Shown here: positions 29,260 through 38,867 of the stretch, in pieces
Numbering within the stretch: the stretch's first letter is position 1
Layout of the letters: each line of letters begins with the position of its first letter
Source: Bacteroidia bacterium
GTDB taxonomy: Bacteria > Bacteroidota > Bacteroidia > Bacteroidales > Paludibacteraceae
Reading direction: 5' to 3'
Length of the DNA: 64,000 nt
Assembly (NCBI GenBank): GCA_009929375.1
Contig: SAAO01000010.1
Location: forward strand, 33,429-97,428
Position numbers and translations under genes: made by a program
The notes under the pieces: model-generated
What the model saw: the letters and a program-made list of their open reading frames with translations, nothing else
What the model was told of the DNA's origin: nothing
Databases searched by the model: none

Positions 29260-29385
29260 AAGCTATTATAAATTATTTTATTGAAACCTGATTTTTTCCA
29301 ACAAGAGATTGTATGGATAAAATCAGGTTTCTTTTTATTTATCTTTGTATCCATTATTGGTTACTTGTCTACTAAAATTTTAAAA

Positions 29386-29955
29386 ATGACTTTTACCGCC
29401 ATAGATTTTGAAACAGCTCACGCCTCATTTCCATGCGAAATAGGGCTTACTGTGGTTGAGAACGGACAAATAATTGAAAGCCGTTCGTGGTTGATAAAGC
29501 CTGCATGTTTTCCTTACATAAATCCATGGAACGAACGTGTGCACGGAATTTCGTCGGCAGAACTGGTCGATGCACCGGATTTTGGAACATTGTGGAGTGA
29601 GATTCATCAATATTTCGACGACCGGATGCTCGTGGCACACAATGCTGCATTTGATATGAGCGTTTTAAGAGCAGCACTGGCCTATTACGATTTAGCAATA
29701 CCCTATTCAGAATATTTTTGCAGCGTAAGTCTGTCGCGCAGAATATGGAAAGAGCTGCCAGGTCATTCGCTTGGCACTGTAGCACAACATTTAGGATTTC
29801 ATTTTAATCATCACCGCGCAGGCGACGATGCCGAAGTTTGTGCGCGTATTGCACTGAAGGCTCTGGAAAACAATGCTCAGGAGGAAGCAACATTGAACGA
29901 AATTCTGAAAAGCCTTAATGTAAAGATTCACAATCTACGAAAAGCAGGAAAGTAA
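29386..29955 (+). CDS. DnaQ-like 3'-5' exonuclease
   Basis: TAIDFETAHASFPCEIG (DEDD motif I), AHNAAFDMSVL, HHRAGDDAEVCARI. Start set after the hairpin at 29284-29338. Confidence 0.87.
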   Translation: MTFTAIDFETAHASFPCEIGLTVVENGQIIESRSWLIKPACFPYINPWNERVHGISSAELVDAPDFGTLWSEIHQYFDDRMLVAHNAAFDMSVLRAALAYYDLAIPYSEYFCSVSLSRRIWKELPGHSLGTVAQHLGFHFNHHRAGDDAEVCARIALKALENNAQEEATLNEILKSLNVKIHNLRKAGK

Positions 29956-30089
29956 CATTTTCATATTTAAATCTGAATTTTATCGTCATTTTAATACTAT
30001 AAACTCAAAAATAGTTTTTATTTATTATTTAAAATCTTTAAAATATAAAATTAGCGGGTAATTTCAATGAAACATTTCCCATTTATAAC

Positions 30090-30097
30090 TAAATTTG
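30090..30097 (+). promoter_or_regulatory. -7 box TAAATTTG upstream of ddh
   Basis: TAnnTTTG match. Confidence 0.4.
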
Positions 30098-30134
30098 CGC
30101 CCCTGTAAACAATAAAACTAAAATAATTGACATT

Positions 30135-31037
30135 ATGACTAAAATTCGTGCTGCCATCGTGGGTTATGGCAATATCGGAAAATCGGTTCTCGAAGCCTTG
30201 CAGGCAGCTCCCGATTTCGAAGTAGCCGGCGTTGTACGTCGCGCATCGTCAGTAGGAAACAATCCTGCCGAACTGAGCAATATTCCAGTGGTTGACGATA
30301 TTAAGAAACTCGACAAGGTAGATGTAGCCATTCTTTGCTCACCAACACGCAGTGTACCTGCTCAAGCCAAAGAAATTCTGGCGCTGGGCATTAACACAGT
30401 GGACAGTTACGATATTCATGGTGGCATTTGGGATCTTCGTCAAAGTCTTGAACCCATTGCGCAGGGCAACAACACTGTTGCCATTATTTCGGCAGGTTGG
30501 GATCCGGGAAGCGACTCAGTTGTACGCGCCTTGCTTCAGGCAGTTGCGCCAAAGGGAATTACTTACACTAATTTCGGACCAGGTATGAGCATGGGTCACA
30601 CTGTAGCTGTAAAAGCTATTGACGGAGTAAAAAAAGCACTTTCGATGACCATTCCACTGGGCACAGGTATTCATCGCCGCATGGTGTACATTGAACTGAA
30701 AGACGGTTACAAATTCGAAAATGTAGCGGCTGCCATCAAAGCCGACGAATATTTTGCACACGACGAAACACATGTTTTTCAGGTAGAAGATGTGGATAAT
30801 CTGGTGGATATGGGACATGGCGTAAATCTGGTTCGTAAAGGAGTTTCGGGCACCACTTACAATCAACTTTTCGAATTCAATATGAAAATCAACAATCCTG
30901 CGCTTACTGCTCAGATTCTGGTTGCCTGCGCCCGTGCTACCAAACGCACAGCTCCCGGCGCTTATACCATGATTGAAATTCCAATGATTAACTTGCTTTA
31001 CGGCGAAAAAGAATCGCTTATCCGTAGTCTCGTTTAA
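30135..31037 (+). CDS. ddh: meso-Diaminopimelate dehydrogenase
   Basis: IRAAIVGYGNIGKSVLEAL, SAGWDPGSDSVVRALLQAVAPKG, FGPGMSMGHTVAVKAIDGVKKALSMTIPLGTGIHRRMVY. Confidence 0.95.
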   Translation: MTKIRAAIVGYGNIGKSVLEALQAAPDFEVAGVVRRASSVGNNPAELSNIPVVDDIKKLDKVDVAILCSPTRSVPAQAKEILALGINTVDSYDIHGGIWDLRQSLEPIAQGNNTVAIISAGWDPGSDSVVRALLQAVAPKGITYTNFGPGMSMGHTVAVKAIDGVKKALSMTIPLGTGIHRRMVYIELKDGYKFENVAAAIKADEYFAHDETHVFQVEDVDNLVDMGHGVNLVRKGVSGTTYNQLFEFNMKINNPALTAQILVACARATKRTAPGAYTMIEIPMINLLYGEKESLIRSLV

Positions 31038-31273
31038 TAATTAATTTATAAGTTTTTTAAATCCCCCTTTGCTCCTGAAGCATTGCGGGGATTTTTTTTT
31101 GAATGATAAGTAACAAACTATACAGTATTTTATCAAAATATCAGACATCTTAAAATATCAGTTCAAGCCGAAAATGTTATCTTTGCAAAGCAGAATTACA
31201 GGAATAAAACAACGTCTCGTTTTTATTCCTGTTACTTCGTTCGAAAAAATGAGTTCTGAGGGCTCTGGGTTAT

Positions 31274-34006
31274 ATGACAAGGAAAAAAATCTTTCGTTTA
31301 CTGGCATTCATCTTCGCCGGCCTGGTTTTTCTTTTGGCAGCAGGTATCGTTGTGCTGCCCTGGCTCCTGCGCGACAAAATAATTGAACGGGCAAAAACCG
31401 AACTCAACAACAATCTCAACGCCATAGTCGATTTCAGGGATGTCAATATCAGCCTTATACGCAACTTTCCATACGCTTCGGTACGTTTCGAGGATTTTTA
31501 TATTTCCGGAAAAAATGAATTTGTAAACGACACGCTTATTTTCAGCAAAAATATCGATCTGAGCATCAACCTGAAAAGCCTTTTTAGCGATACAGGTTAC
31601 GATATCCGCAAAATGGAATTCAACAATTCGAAAGTGGTGGTGCGCGTACTCGAAGGTGGACGGGCCAACTGGAAAATAATGAAAACCGACAGTACTGCGA
31701 CCACCGACACCAGCGATATGAATTTTCACTGGAAGCTTAACTCGTTTGTGATTAACAATGCCGACATTTATTATCTCTACGACAAGGGAGATATGGACTT
31801 TATTCTGAAAAATGTAAATCACAGTACTACAGGGGACTTAACTGCCGACAGTTCGTTACTCGTAACCCGCACAAGCTGCGACTCGCTGAGTTTTATCTGG
31901 GACGGAATGGCTTACGTACACAATGCTCAGGCTGAACTTATTGCCGACATTGATGCCAACCTCAACAATATGATTTTTAAAATCAGTCGCAACAGTTCGA
32001 AGCTTAATGCGCTACCATTTTCAATCGATGGCTGGATTCAGAGCATTCCTGAAGGCTGGGATATGGATCTTAAACTGAATGCTGGCGATGTGGATTTTAA
32101 ATCGCTGCTTTCGGTGATTCCGGCTATTTACAGCGAATCGTTTGCTGACCTGAAAACGGGTGGCGAAGTGGACATTACAGGCATTGCAAAAGGTAAATGG
32201 GCAGGCGATTTTTATCCGGCTTTCGACTTTGGTATCAGCACAAAAAATGCGTGGTTTCAGTATCCGGCACTACCCTCACGGCTCGAAAACATAAATGTGG
32301 AAGCCCGCATACAAAACCCGGGACGCACACTCGACGATACGCAAATCGACGTTACAAATTTCTCGTTTTTGTTGGGCGGAAATCCATTCAGGGCTTCTCT
32401 TTCACTTTTGCAACCAGTTTCCGATCCTGCATTTACACTGAAAGCAGTGGGAAAACTGAACACTTCGTACATCGCTAAAATTTATCCGCTCGATGAAAAA
32501 ACGAATGTACAGGGCATGCTCGATATGAATCTGGACGTATCCGGTCGTAAATCGTGGTTCTCAGCCAATCAGTACGATAAATTCAGATTTAATGGTTTCC
32601 TGAATGCCAGCGATGTGATACTTCAAACTTCCATGCTTGCTCAGAGAACAGAAATTCCGGTTGCGGAATTGAAATTCAGTAACCGTTTTGCGGAAGTAAG
32701 CCGGTTGAAAATGAAGTATGGACAAAACGATCTTAACCTTTACGGTCGTGTTGAAAATTTTATCGGCTATCTGCTTTACGATTCCGAATTGAAAGGACAG
32801 TTGAAAGCTACTTCACAACAACTGAACCTGAACGACTTTTTCAGCGAAAATAAGTCAGAAAAAAACAATAAGACTACCGGAAATGACAGCGTTCAATCTG
32901 TAATGAAAACCATTCTGATTCCGGAAAATCTCAATCTGAGCATTGATGCCAGCGTGGAAAAACTCACATTTGCCGAAATGCTTCTCAGTCAGAGCAAAGC
33001 CTCACTTTCTATGGCTGACCACCAGCTTCAGATTCGCAATCTGAGTACTGATGCTTTTGGTGGAAAAATGAAAATGAGTGGTACATACAACAGCACCGAT
33101 ACGCTTCAACCCGCATTTCAGATGAAAATCAATCTCGACGATGTGGTTTTCAAACAGATTTTCAGCCAGGTAGAAACTCTGCGCAAATATGTGCCCGTGT
33201 TCGAAAAGGTTTCGGGAGAATTTTCGGCAGGTCTTTTGTTGAACACAAAAATGGGAGCAGGTATGTCGCCACTGCTTCAAACGCTGAATGGTGATGGAAG
33301 TCTTTCGGCAGGATCAATAAGTATCGACAATCTGAAAGTGCTGGAAACCATTTTGAAAGCTGTGAAGAAAGCCGAAGTTTTTCCGGTCGAAATCGAAGAA
33401 GCAGGTATGACTTTTGAGTTTGTAGACGGAAAAATGATCACCAAGCCCTTCAGTCTGAAACTTTGGGACACATGGCTAACCCTCAGTGGTATAACCGGAT
33501 ACGATAAAACCATTAATTACAATGGAAAAATTCAGTTATCCGACAAATACAAACTTGGTCGGTTATCCGTTTTTAATGTGACCATCGGAGGTACTTTCAG
33601 TAAACCTACAGTGAAAGTGGATTTATTCAATACCATAAGCGAGATAGTGAAAGAAACTGCCGAAAAAGCAGAAACTGCTATTGTCGAAAGAATTGAAGAA
33701 GTAAAAGATGCCGCTATCGAAGAAGCCCGAAAAGAAAAGGAAAAAGCCGTAGCCTTAGCCCGCATTCAGGCCGACAGATTGGTAGAAGCTGCTGCCCAAC
33801 AAGGTGAAAAGCTGATAGCAGAAGCAAAGAAACAGGGCGACAGACTGGTCGAACAAACCACAAATCCGATTACCAAAGCAATAGCAAAAGCTGCAGCGGA
33901 GAAACTAACTGACGAAGCTAAGAAAAAAGCAGAAGAACTTAACCAAAAAGCAAAGGAAGAAGCTCAAAAGTTGATCGACAAAGCATCGGAAGAAACCAAA
34001 TATTAA
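31274..34006 (+). CDS. AsmA-family protein with Lys/Glu/Ala-rich helical tail
   Basis: N-terminal TM, AsmA-like organisation, C-terminal AEKAETAIVERIEEVKDAAIEEARKEKEK.... Confidence 0.8.
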   Translation: MTRKKIFRLLAFIFAGLVFLLAAGIVVLPWLLRDKIIERAKTELNNNLNAIVDFRDVNISLIRNFPYASVRFEDFYISGKNEFVNDTLIFSKNIDLSINLKSLFSDTGYDIRKMEFNNSKVVVRVLEGGRANWKIMKTDSTATTDTSDMNFHWKLNSFVINNADIYYLYDKGDMDFILKNVNHSTTGDLTADSSLLVTRTSCDSLSFIWDGMAYVHNAQAELIADIDANLNNMIFKISRNSSKLNALPFSIDGWIQSIPEGWDMDLKLNAGDVDFKSLLSVIPAIYSESFADLKTGGEVDITGIAKGKWAGDFYPAFDFGISTKNAWFQYPALPSRLENINVEARIQNPGRTLDDTQIDVTNFSFLLGGNPFRASLSLLQPVSDPAFTLKAVGKLNTSYIAKIYPLDEKTNVQGMLDMNLDVSGRKSWFSANQYDKFRFNGFLNASDVILQTSMLAQRTEIPVAELKFSNRFAEVSRLKMKYGQNDLNLYGRVENFIGYLLYDSELKGQLKATSQQLNLNDFFSENKSEKNNKTTGNDSVQSVMKTILIPENLNLSIDASVEKLTFAEMLLSQSKASLSMADHQLQIRNLSTDAFGGKMKMSGTYNSTDTLQPAFQMKINLDDVVFKQIFSQVETLRKYVPVFEKVSGEFSAGLLLNTKMGAGMSPLLQTLNGDGSLSAGSISIDNLKVLETILKAVKKAEVFPVEIEEAGMTFEFVDGKMITKPFSLKLWDTWLTLSGITGYDKTINYNGKIQLSDKYKLGRLSVFNVTIGGTFSKPTVKVDLFNTISEIVKETAEKAETAIVERIEEVKDAAIEEARKEKEKAVALARIQADRLVEAAAQQGEKLIAEAKKQGDRLVEQTTNPITKAIAKAAAEKLTDEAKKKAEELNQKAKEEAQKLIDKASEETKY

Positions 34007-34050
34007 AGCAATCATAATAAACCTAATATCACTAATTTCATTTCAAAAAA

Positions 34051-35463
34051 ATGCATAATTTCAGATTTCTATTAGTCATTTTATTAAGTACATTCATTGT
34101 TTCAGGAGTTTTTGCTCAGTCGGCAGCCGAAGGTGAAAATCTTTTCAACAACCGTCAGTACGCGAAAGCGAAAGCGGTTTATGCAGCACTGCTAAAACGC
34201 AATTCAAAAGATGCGCTGAATAATTACCGCTATGCCCGTTGTTGCTACGAACTGAAAGAATATGAAACTGCGATTACGCATTTCGAACTTTCGGGCACAC
34301 GATACCCGCTCACAACTATGTATCTGGGTGAATTATATTTTCACACTTACCGCTTTGCCGAATCGGTGGCAGCCTACCAAACTTATATCCAGAGTCTTGA
34401 AGCAGAAGATCCGAAAATTCAGGAATTTGAAGGCAAAATAAAAACTTCGGAACTGGGCGAACGTTTGCTCAATCGCGTGGAAGACATTGCGATTATCGAC
34501 AGCATTGTGGTAAATAAAAATGAGTTTTTGCGGTTTTATAAACAAAGTCGTGAAACAGGTTCGGTGACTCAGGAACGCATCCGACTGATAAACAAACAAA
34601 TTCAGGACAAAATCATCTACAAAACCGAACGCGGTGACCGATCGTACTTTTCGGACTCGATCAAAGGAAATATGGATATTTTTACATCGTTCAAACTTCT
34701 CGACGAATGGTCGAAGCCACTCCCGATTTCTAAAAACATTAACACCAAAGCCAACGAAAACTATCCGTTTTTACTGCTCGATGGTCTTACCCTGTTTTTC
34801 GCTTCCGATGGTGAAGGCTCGCTGGGTGGATACGATATTTTTTACACGCGTTATTCACCACCTGCCAAAGATTATCTGAATCCGGAAAATGTTGGTTTTC
34901 CGTTCAATTCGCCATGGAACGACTATATGATGATTATGGACGATTTGCAAAAAGTGGGCTGGTTTGCCTCCGATCGTTATCAGCCTGCCGGTAAAATTGT
35001 AATTTATAAATTTGAGCTCAATAACCCTAAAAAATACTTCCGTTCGGAGGATGCCGAACAAACCAGACTTGTGGCCCGATTGCTCAAAACCCGCAAAGCC
35101 GACAAAAGCAAATTCAAAAATGTGATTGAAACTGTAAGCCCCGAAAAAGAAGTCGCAAAAGAGGAATTCGTTGTTGTCATTAACGACTCAACTGTATATC
35201 ATCAGCTTGATCAGTTTCAGAGCATGAAAGCACTCGAAATTTTCAAAAGTTGCATTTCACTTAAAGATGAGCAGAATAATCTTCAAAATGAGCTCGATAA
35301 ACTCCGTTCAGACTATGCGACAATTGAAAATCAGGAAGAAATGAGCAAACTTGCCGAGATGATTAAAGCGAAAGAAAAATTATGGCTAAGCAACGAAGCA
35401 TTAATAAAAAACAAATTCATAGAAGCTTCAAATGAAGAAATAAAATTTATTGATAAAAATTAG
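34051..35463 (+). CDS. TPR/PD40-repeat exported protein
   Basis: Signal peptide ending VFAQ; TPR (ENLFNNRQYAKAKAVYAALLKRNSKDALNNYRYARC); LFFASDGEGSLGGYDIFYTRY. Confidence 0.7.
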   Translation: MHNFRFLLVILLSTFIVSGVFAQSAAEGENLFNNRQYAKAKAVYAALLKRNSKDALNNYRYARCCYELKEYETAITHFELSGTRYPLTTMYLGELYFHTYRFAESVAAYQTYIQSLEAEDPKIQEFEGKIKTSELGERLLNRVEDIAIIDSIVVNKNEFLRFYKQSRETGSVTQERIRLINKQIQDKIIYKTERGDRSYFSDSIKGNMDIFTSFKLLDEWSKPLPISKNINTKANENYPFLLLDGLTLFFASDGEGSLGGYDIFYTRYSPPAKDYLNPENVGFPFNSPWNDYMMIMDDLQKVGWFASDRYQPAGKIVIYKFELNNPKKYFRSEDAEQTRLVARLLKTRKADKSKFKNVIETVSPEKEVAKEEFVVVINDSTVYHQLDQFQSMKALEIFKSCISLKDEQNNLQNELDKLRSDYATIENQEEMSKLAEMIKAKEKLWLSNEALIKNKFIEASNEEIKFIDKN

Positions 35464-35508
35464 TTTTCTAAAAAAATATTCGTACTTTTACCAGAAAATA
35501 TTAAGGAA

Positions 35509-35979
35509 ATGGAAATTACAATTGTCCTTTTGTTACTCTTAATGGGAGTTATTTTCTTCCTGCTTGAGTTATTCCTTATTCCCGGTATTTCAATCGCCGG
35601 TATTGCGGGAACAGTTTTTATGGGTGGAGCCGTATATTATGCATATACTGCTATTGGTACCACTGCCGGCCATTTGACACTTGCCGGAGGAGTGTTGCTT
35701 TTGGCAATTGCTGTCTGGGTTTTCATTCGTTCGAAAGCTCTTGAAAAAATGTCGCTTAAAGCTGAAATTGACGGAAAAAACGACCCTTTGAAGGGTGTTA
35801 GTATGGAAGTTGGCGACAAAGGAGTTGCAGCGTCACGACTTGCGCCAATGGGTCGTATCAAAATTAACGGACATTTGGTGGAAGCAAAAACAAACGATGA
35901 CTTTATCGACGAAGGCGTGGAAGTCATTATTGTGGAAATAAGAAACACAAATGTTGTGGTTGAAAGAGCTGTTCAATAA
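35509..35979 (+). CDS. NfeD-family membrane protein (short form)
   Basis: TM segments followed by an OB-fold-like C-terminus; directly upstream of floA. Confidence 0.82.
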   Translation: MEITIVLLLLLMGVIFFLLELFLIPGISIAGIAGTVFMGGAVYYAYTAIGTTAGHLTLAGGVLLLAIAVWVFIRSKALEKMSLKAEIDGKNDPLKGVSMEVGDKGVAASRLAPMGRIKINGHLVEAKTNDDFIDEGVEVIIVEIRNTNVVVERAVQ

Positions 35980-36034
35980 GGTGTTTTTCATTGTAATAAA
36001 CAAAATCAAATACTAACTTTTAAAACAAAAAACT

Positions 36035-37021
36035 ATGCTTGGAATTGAAATTGTAGGTTTGGTAATATTAGGTGTATTACTGCTCCTTTTTTTCTATTAC
36101 GTTCCGTTTTTGCTCTGGATTTCGGCCAAAGTATCGGGCGTAAGTATTTCGCTGATTCAGCTTTTCCTGATGCGCATTCGTAAAGTGCCCCCTCACACAA
36201 TTGTGGCATGTATGATTGAAGCTCACAAAGCCGATTTACCTGAAGTAAAACGTGACGGACTTGAAGCTCACTACCTGGCCGGCGGACATATCGAACGTGT
36301 GGTTCATGCACTTGTATCGGCCTCAAAAGCCAATATCGACCTGTCGTTTAAAATGGCAACTGCAATCGACCTTGCCGGACGTGATGTATTTCAGGCTGTA
36401 CAAATGTCGGTTAACCCGAAAGTAATCGATACTCCTCCTGTAGCTGCTGTGGCCAAAGACGGTATTCAGCTTATTGCCAAAGCCCGTGTTACCGTACGTG
36501 CCAACATCAAACAGCTTGTGGGTGGTGCAGGTGAAGAAACAATTCTGGCCCGTGTGGGTGAAGGTATTGTATCGTCAATCGGTTCGAGTGAATCGCACAA
36601 AAGCGTACTCGAAAATCCTGATTCAATTTCGAAACTGGTTTTGAAAAAAGGATTGGATGCCGGAACAGCTTTCGAAATTCTATCCATTGATATCGCAGAT
36701 ATCGACATAGGTAAAAACATTGGTGCTCAACTCCAGATGGATCAGGCCGAAGCCGATAAAAATATTGCACAGGCAAAGGCCGAAGAGCGTCGTGCAATGG
36801 CTGTGGCTACCGAACAGGAAATGAAAGCCAAATCGCAGGAGATGCGCGCGAAGGTTATCGAAGCCGAAGCCGATGTACCACGTGCTATGGCTGAAGCATT
36901 CCGTAGTGGAAATCTCGGAATAATGGATTACTACAAAATGAAAAATATCGAAGCTGATACTTCAATGCGCGAAAATATCGCTAAACCTTCGGGTGGCACA
37001 GCTACTAAAGGCGAAAAGTAA
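36035..37021 (+). CDS. floA: Flotillin-like protein FloA (SPFH)
   Basis: [93 protein letters not shown]. Confidence 0.94.
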   Translation: MLGIEIVGLVILGVLLLLFFYYVPFLLWISAKVSGVSISLIQLFLMRIRKVPPHTIVACMIEAHKADLPEVKRDGLEAHYLAGGHIERVVHALVSASKANIDLSFKMATAIDLAGRDVFQAVQMSVNPKVIDTPPVAAVAKDGIQLIAKARVTVRANIKQLVGGAGEETILARVGEGIVSSIGSSESHKSVLENPDSISKLVLKKGLDAGTAFEILSIDIADIDIGKNIGAQLQMDQAEADKNIAQAKAEERRAMAVATEQEMKAKSQEMRAKVIEAEADVPRAMAEAFRSGNLGIMDYYKMKNIEADTSMRENIAKPSGGTATKGEK

Positions 37022-37042
37022 GTTTCAGAATTTCATTCATAC

Positions 37043-37078
37043 AAAAAAAGTAAAGCTCATAGGGCTTTACTTTTTTTG
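37043..37078 (+). terminator. Intrinsic terminator after floA
   Basis: aaaaaaagtaaagc-tcatag-ggctttacttttttt. Confidence 0.88.
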
Positions 37079-37124
37079 TTGTTAAGTTCATTGAAATGTG
37101 TAATGATATATTTCGAACACAATA

Positions 37125-37285
37125 GAACACATAGAAATTATTTAAGAAAAAAACTTAGTTCACATAGTAAAAGTATCTGACGATACTTTTATCGCTCTGA
37201 AATTATCCCGATATTCGGGATAATCCTATGGGTTCTTAGTCTTTTCTTTTGTTTTCAAAACTACTGTGTGCTATGTGGTGAAAAT
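37125..37285. repeat. Structured intergenic repeat with nested inverted repeats
   Basis: Outer imperfect arms cacatag...ctatgtgg plus two perfect hairpins aaaagtatc-tgac-gatactttt and attatcccga-tat-tcgggataat. Confidence 0.6.
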
Positions 37286-37374
37286 ATATTAACAATTATT
37301 ATCAATTTGTGTCGTCCTGAAATTTGTTTACAGTTTTGATTAATAATCCTGTATTTACTTTACAATTAATTTTT

Positions 37375-37505
37375 ATCTTTGTGCTATCATATTGAAGCGG
37401 AGTTAGGCTCTGCTGAGGAGCCAACCTAACAAGGATTAGATATGATTAGCGACAAGTAAGTCAAAAAAAGCAGGGTAGTTGATTTTCAGCTATCCTTTTT
37501 TTATG
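37375..37505 (+). ncRNA. Putative IS-borne small RNA (box TATCTTTG, hairpin, terminator)
   Basis: TAnnTTTG at 37375-37382; hairpin gttaggctc-tgctgag-gagccaacctaac; terminator gggtagttgattttcagctatccttttttt ending about 37503; no plausible ORF. Confidence 0.4.
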
Positions 37506-37536
37506 ACAACTAAGAGCTATTTATGCCTAAAAAAAC

Positions 37537-38409
37537 CTAATACGAGAGTACATTTTGACTGGTTTTATAATAGGTCTTCCATCTTCTTTTTAATACACCT
37601 GTTAGTTTATGAGCACTTTCGGGTGTTTTCATATCCAAACTAGCATGAGGTCTGTTGCAATTGTAAATTGATATAATACGTTTCAATTCGCACATAGCCT
37701 GTTCCAGCGAAACTAATTTCATTTGATTAAGCCATTCAGTTTTCAGTATTCCGTTAACGCGCTCAGCTATTGCATTTTCACGAGGATCTCCATTCTCGGT
37801 CATGCTAATTTTTACGTTATTTTTATTCAATAATTTCACGTAATCATTACAACAGTATTGAACTCCTCTGTCTGAATGGTGTATTAATCCTTCAGTCCGC
37901 TTAGGTACTTGTTTTAATGCCATTTGTAAAGCCTCTACGGTATATTTGGCTTCTAAAGTATTTCCAATTGCCCAGCCCACTATTTTCCGGGAATAAGCAT
38001 CGGTTACCAGATTCAGATAAACAAATCCATTTGATACTTGAATATATGTAATGTCACTTACCCATAATTGATTAGCCGTTGTTGGAACAAATCCTTTTAT
38101 CAAATTTGGATACTTGCGCAGCCAATGATTGCTATAAGTTGTTCTTGCCATATTTCGGCGTTTTTTTATCAATAATCCATGCCTTCGCATAAAATCAAAA
38201 AAACAATCTCTTCCCAAATCTAACTCCTCAGGCAGCCATGGTTGAATGATTTCCAATAGCTTGCGTCCGCCTATTTTAGGCATAAGTTTTCGTTGGTTTT
38301 CAACTAATTGAAGCAGTATTTCCTCTTTTACTTCTTCTTTGTAGTTGTATTTTATTCGCTGATAGTAGGCTTGCCTACTTTTGCCAAACATGTCGCACAA
38401 AGTATCCAT
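37537..38409 (-). CDS. IS3-family transposase OrfB (DDE integrase core)
   Basis: NQLWVSDITYIQV, LVTDAYSRKIVGWAI, IHHSDRGVQYCCNDYV, GDPRENAIAERVNGILKTEWL. Confidence 0.95.
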   Translation of the reverse strand: MDTLCDMFGKSRQAYYQRIKYNYKEEVKEEILLQLVENQRKLMPKIGGRKLLEIIQPWLPEELDLGRDCFFDFMRRHGLLIKKRRNMARTTYSNHWLRKYPNLIKGFVPTTANQLWVSDITYIQVSNGFVYLNLVTDAYSRKIVGWAIGNTLEAKYTVEALQMALKQVPKRTEGLIHHSDRGVQYCCNDYVKLLNKNNVKISMTENGDPRENAIAERVNGILKTEWLNQMKLVSLEQAMCELKRIISIYNCNRPHASLDMKTPESAHKLTGVLKRRWKTYYKTSQNVLSY

Positions 38410-38441
38410 ATCTAAATCGGAACTGTTTGTGCGCAGCTCTG

Positions 38442-38810
38442 TTACCGTTTGGCTCCAGGCTTTTTTCTAATATCGACTTTTAGCTCACGTTCAGCAATGT
38501 TAATCATGGTGTTTAAGGCCAATGTTTTAAATTGCTCACGTTTTAATTCGTCTTCTAACTTCTTGATTTTTAATTCAAGTTTTTCTTCTGCTGTGGTTTT
38601 TTGAACTTCTTTTGCCATAAATTGGTGCAACTTTTTGTCCGTTTCACTTGGTTTTGATAGTCCAAATTTACGCATCCAGTTGTAGATATTGTTACAGCCT
38701 GTAAAATTATACTTAATTTTTAATTCTGTGTGCGTTGCTCCATGGTATAAATACTCTTTTACTACCTGAAGTTGTAAATCGTCCGATAATTTGTTTACTT
38801 TTCTACTCAT
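38442..38810 (-). CDS. IS3-family transposase OrfA (HTH)
   Basis: HTH-type N-terminus and LELKIKKLEDELKREQFKTLAL leucine-zipper-like region; overlaps OrfB frame via A6G. Confidence 0.9.
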   Translation of the reverse strand: MSRKVNKLSDDLQLQVVKEYLYHGATHTELKIKYNFTGCNNIYNWMRKFGLSKPSETDKKLHQFMAKEVQKTTAEEKLELKIKKLEDELKREQFKTLALNTMINIAERELKVDIRKKPGAKR

Positions 38811-38867
38811 TGTCCTGTTTTGTGTTTACTTTTTCGTAAACCTATTTCAGGACTAGACAATTACTTA

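Larger units (their letters stand above)
37309..38859 (-). mobile_element. IS3-family insertion sequence (about 1.55 kb), apparently intact
   Basis: Terminal IRs TGTGTCGTCCTGAAATTTGTTTAC / TGTCTAGTCCTGAAATAGGTTTAC (20/24), flanking 3-bp ATT direct repeats (37306-37308 and 38860-38862), OrfA + DDE OrfB, A6G slippery site. Confidence 0.9.

Noticed and set aside
29281-29385. N-terminal extension of the DnaQ-like ORF (MKPDFFQQEIVWIKSGFF...)
   Set aside because: Spans an inverted repeat (aaacctgatttt...aaaatcaggttt) that looks like the terminator of the upstream operon, plus a TATCTTTG box at 29340; the ATG at 29386 starts directly at the conserved domain.
31174-31386. ORF-track + strand 70-aa ORF overlapping the AsmA gene start
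   Set aside because: Out of frame with and overlapping a clear AsmA-family start; composition not protein-like.
37453-37470. Mini-ORF MISDK* in the IS non-coding end as a leader peptide gene
   Set aside because: Only 5 codons, with no downstream gene on the + strand to regulate; far weaker than the structured-RNA interpretation.
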